DNA from: Ahrensia marina
Lineage (GTDB): Bacteria > Pseudomonadota > Alphaproteobacteria > Rhizobiales > Rhizobiaceae
NCBI RefSeq assembly: GCF_001293565.1
Contig: NZ_JXMU01000024.1
Location: 1 to 36,174, forward strand
Direction: 5' to 3'
Length of the DNA: 36,174 nt
Shown: in pieces, positions 33,927-36,174 of the stretch
How positions within the stretch are numbered: position 1 is the stretch's first letter
Layout of the letters: every line of letters starts with the position of its first letter
The notes under the pieces: generated by a model
Seen by the model: the letters and a program-made list of their open reading frames with translations, nothing else
What the model was told of the DNA's origin: nothing
Database searches by the model: none
Position numbers and translations under genes: made by a program

Positions 33927-33954
33927 TTTAACCAACATTGCATGAAGAATGATC

Positions 33955-33987
33955 GGGAGCGGCGGTGAAATATTTTGCGCCGCCCCC
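33955..33987 (-). promoter_or_regulatory. GC-rich intercistronic hairpin after the sugar-binding-protein gene
   Basis: A ten-pair stem between 33955-33964 and 33978-33987 (one G-U on the transcript) with a 13-base AT-rich loop. There is no T-run. It lies in the 78-base gap between the binding-protein and ATPase genes, as in many transporter operons where it favours a stable 5' message. Confidence 0.5.
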
Positions 33988-34004
33988 ATTGTTATAAAGG
34001 CCGA

Positions 34005-35024
34005 TTAACTCGGATCGCGCCCTTCCATATATGTGTTTAAGTCAAAGCTATCGGCGTTCTCTTTTGTGATCACGGCAAAACCGTTGTCCATGTACGGAAT
34101 TTGCATCGGATTGAAGCCGGACACTTTATAGTCATTGAACGGGTCGAAAACCTCGCTGTTGGCTGCAAGAAATACCGCCATGAAACCCATAAAGCCCTGC
34201 ATGCCCTGATTGGGATTGAGCGCCATGTGAATATTGCCTGCCTTGATGTGTTCCAACGTTGCCGGCGTGATATCCGCGTGCATGATAAGCACATCAGCCT
34301 TAGCTTCCAAAATGGCCGCCACCGCACCTTCAGCGGAACCCGCTTCGGGAATCCAAATGGCGCCAAGATTTGGGTTGGCCTGCACAATGGAAGCCGTTGC
34401 GCGGTATGCAGCATTGCTGTCCTGGTTTGTCGCCTGACGACCCACCAGCTTCATTTCAGGATAGTTCTCTTCCATATAAGAGACCAGCGCTGTAACCCTC
34501 AAATCATGATTGGATTGGCCCGGATTTTCCAGAACCGCATATTCACCGTCCTCACCAATCTGCTTGACAATTTCTTCTGCGGCAAATTTCGCCTCGGCAA
34601 GATTGTCAGAAGTAATATAGGCCGTACGGTTGGACTTTGGTGAATCCGCAGCAAAAGTTACGACTTCGGTACCATCTTCAATCGCACGGTTGATCGGCTC
34701 AATAAACGGATCAGACTGCATCGGGTGAAGCAAAATACCTGAAGGCTGCTTGACCAAGTCCTGTTCGAACGAAGCAATTTGTTTCGTGATGTCATAGTCG
34801 GGCGTGCCGGAAAAAACAGTTTCACAGCCAAACGCCTCTGCCGCTTGCTTAAACCCCTGATACACAGGAACCCAGTATGGATGGCTGGATACCATAACGT
34901 TCATAATATAAGTTTCGCCGCTCTCACATTTCAGCCCGCCTTCTGCAGATGCTGTTGTCGCGCTCAACGATGTCGCTGACATCGCCGCAAATGTGACTGC
35001 GCCTAAAATTCTAAATGGTCTCAT
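34005..35024 (-). CDS. periplasmic sugar-binding protein, RbsB type
   Basis: A 339-residue exported binding protein of the periplasmic-binding-protein class 1 family. The signal peptide ends near ASA-E29. The ligand domain shows the usual order: YIMNVMVSSHPYWVPVYQGF, ITKQIASFEQ, GILLHPMQSDPF, VVTFAADSPKSNRTAYI and IMHADITPATLEHI. ATG 35024 follows GGGAGGAAG. It is the first gene of the nine-gene sugar operon. Ribose-type folds bind pentoses, hexoses, polyols and autoinducer-2; the downstream enzymes point to a polyol or ketose. Confidence 0.92.
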   Translation of the reverse strand: MRPFRILGAVTFAAMSATSLSATTASAEGGLKCESGETYIMNVMVSSHPYWVPVYQGFKQAAEAFGCETVFSGTPDYDITKQIASFEQDLVKQPSGILLHPMQSDPFIEPINRAIEDGTEVVTFAADSPKSNRTAYITSDNLAEAKFAAEEIVKQIGEDGEYAVLENPGQSNHDLRVTALVSYMEENYPEMKLVGRQATNQDSNAAYRATASIVQANPNLGAIWIPEAGSAEGAVAAILEAKADVLIMHADITPATLEHIKAGNIHMALNPNQGMQGFMGFMAVFLAANSEVFDPFNDYKVSGFNPMQIPYMDNGFAVITKENADSFDLNTYMEGRDPS

Positions 35025-35101
35025 TCTCTTCCTCCCAAAAGTGGCAACAAAGCCAAATCATCGCGTGACGCAAACCTCCATTTGCAACATATATCACGCG
35101 C

Positions 35102-35115
35102 CGCAATTTATTGCG
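35102..35115. promoter_or_regulatory. CGCAAT-TT-ATTGCG palindrome, candidate operator of the sugar operon
   Basis: Perfect six-base arms around TT, 78 bases upstream of the first start codon. It shares the AATTTATT core with the palindrome at 35177-35192. The surrounding gap 35025-35386 shows no gene. Confidence 0.4.
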
Positions 35116-35176
35116 ATAGCGCCTATACACATCAATACAATCGTCGAGTCAAGCCATTTAATATATTTTTCTATTA

Positions 35177-35192
35177 GTGAAATTTATTTCAC
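35177..35192. promoter_or_regulatory. GTGAAAT-TT-ATTTCAC palindrome, candidate operator of the sugar operon
   Basis: Perfect seven-base arms around TT. The centre is 76 bp from that of the site at 35102-35115, about seven helical turns, so looping between the two by one regulator is possible. Confidence 0.4.
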
Positions 35193-35386
35193 ACAATCTT
35201 TGCATAGCTCTTAAAATGGCGTACCCGTTTGCGCCAAGTGTAAACTTGTTTCAGGTCACAGGCATTTGCTATTTCTACAAGCGGGCTTGTTCTGGCAGCA
35301 TCAGGTTCGTGCCAATTACTTGGAGTCAAACTTTGAGATTGACCACCCACCTTGAGCTCTAACGTCCATAGGTTACGATAATGAAA

Positions 35387-36174
35387 TCATTCATATTCGG
35401 TGTGAATTTTGGTGTGCACGTCGCGAAGCAACCATAACGCGAAAAGAAAGTTCGGCATAACGAGAAGCAATGGAACTACAATGTGCCCAAGGCCAGTTGC
35501 GGTCTCGACCGTACTGGCGGCTGGCTCGGCAGTTTTTTTGTCACTAGCTGCAACAGCCATAATAAACAAAAGAGCATCCCATAGAGCATGGTAAATTATA
35601 GGAACCCAGATTGATCCCGTACGTATCAACAAAGCGATCAACAACACGCCACTGCAGGCAGCGCTAACAGCTTGAATAGTTGCGGCCCCAAAATCACCCG
35701 TCGTAAAACCGTTCAAAATATGAACAGAGCCGAATGCAATTGAGGTAATGATGATTGCCGGCCAAATCGATAAAGGTCCGCGGAGAGCTCTGAACAGGAC
35801 CCCTCGAAACATAGTTTCTTCAGAAAAGCCGACAAGTAGAGAATTAAAAAGAACCAGTACAACCAGTGAAATTGGCGGCAATCCTAGAAAGAAAACCAGC
35901 GCTAACGGAACAAGTAATACCAGACATGGCAACCATAAAATTTTCAGCGTGCTTTTTCTTGGTGAGGCAAACCTAAGGTCTCGCCATCCAAACCACCATA
36001 TGGCAGCAATAAGAAGGATACTTGCAGCAAGTATGCTCCACGCAACGCCGCCGGCAGCAGTGTCGACCAATTCGGTTGGCCCGCTACTTGCCAATTTGCC
36101 CGGTAGAACCGTGGTTGCGATCCACAAAATCAAGATCACAAGGGAAATTAATACGCGCTTGCCGCCGTTTGCCG
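35387..36174 (-). CDS. CPBP-family intramembrane metalloprotease (N terminus cut by the window)
   Basis: The frame is open to the window edge, so the gene begins outside. The internal GTG at 36139 is probably not the true start, because the residues before it (NGGKRVLISL) continue the first helix naturally. About seven hydrophobic segments are visible. The CPBP (Abi) motifs are present: SEETMFRGVLFRAL (EExxxR), FGSVHILNG (FxxxH) and YHALWDALL (HxxxD). Such proteases cleave within the membrane; bacterial roles range from prenyl-protein-type processing to bacteriocin immunity. Its 3' end lies 362 bases from the start of the sugar operon. It seems unrelated to that operon; its target is unknown. 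Confidence 0.88.
   Translation of the reverse strand, partial: ANGGKRVLISLVILILWIATTVLPGKLASSGPTELVDTAAGGVAWSILAASILLIAAIWWFGWRDLRFASPRKSTLKILWLPCLVLLVPLALVFFLGLPPISLVVLVLFNSLLVGFSEETMFRGVLFRALRGPLSIWPAIIITSIAFGSVHILNGFTTGDFGAATIQAVSAACSGVLLIALLIRTGSIWVPIIYHALWDALLFIMAVAASDKKTAEPAASTVETATGLGHIVVPLLLVMPNFLFALWLLRDVHTKIHTEYE

Noticed and set aside
25294-35024. A standard eryABCD-type erythritol operon
   Set aside because: EryC and the tpiA/rpiB genes are missing, the kinase looks closer to LyxK, and an aldolase and a GMC enzyme are present.
1-36174. CRISPR arrays, insertion sequences, prophage, tRNA or rRNA genes
   Set aside because: No regular repeats, transposase or integrase genes, or cloverleaf-like sequences were seen in the gaps between genes.

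Overview
The window looks like chromosome of an alphaproteobacterium, most likely a Hyphomicrobiales (rhizobial-type) and possibly marine species. The hints are moderate GC (about 50% by eye), an EryD/SorC-type regulator inside a polyol operon, an RpiR/RidA/dipeptide-transporter/MlrC/DSD1 catabolic cluster, a TGA-N9-TCA (IRO-like) site upstream of an iron receptor, and a tra-box-like palindrome upstream of a LuxI-type gene. The organism call is inference. I see no phage, IS, CRISPR, tRNA or rRNA genes, and every complete gene looks intact.

Layout. (1) 2-229: the C-terminal end of an unidentified membrane protein. (2) 7551 down to 375, minus strand: four tightly packed genes for exported proteins, namely a three-part envelope protein, its paralogue carrying a von Willebrand A domain, a small beta-sandwich protein and a large HExxH zinc metalloprotease with a cysteine-rich tail. 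I know of no named system with this composition; it is the best candidate here for something undescribed. (3) 7929-8543, plus strand: a LuxI-family acyl-homoserine-lactone synthase with no LuxR in the window, diverging from the protease operon, with a tra-box-like palindrome upstream and a hairpin terminator downstream. (4) 14286 down to 8725, minus: a complete ferric-siderophore import operon (TonB-dependent receptor, CeuE/FatB-like binding protein, two permeases, ATPase). (5) 22197 down to 14477, minus: a dipeptide-type ABC transporter followed by an MlrC (M81) protein and a DSD1-type PLP enzyme; divergent RidA and RpiR genes (22353-23637) share its control region. (6) 35024 down to 23687, minus: a nine-gene sugar/polyol operon (ribose-type ABC importer, SorC/EryD-type regulator, aldo-keto reductase, GlpD/EryB-like dehydrogenase, class I aldolase, LyxK-like FGGY kinase, GMC oxidoreductase). 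(7) 35387 to the window edge, minus: a CPBP intramembrane protease, cut at its N terminus.

How the genes work together. Regions 4 to 6 are three import-plus-use modules, for chelated iron, for a small peptide or modified amino acid, and for a polyol or sugar. Each has a stable hairpin in the gap after its first, extracytoplasmic gene, probably to set high expression of the receptor or binding protein relative to the membrane parts. Region 6 resembles the erythritol (ery) operons of rhizobia and Brucella in kinase, dehydrogenase, regulator and transporter, but lacks EryC, TpiA and RpiB homologues and carries a class I aldolase instead, so a kinase, dehydrogenase and aldolase route to triose units is inferred. 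Regions 2 and 3 may be linked through quorum sensing, but only their divergent arrangement supports this.
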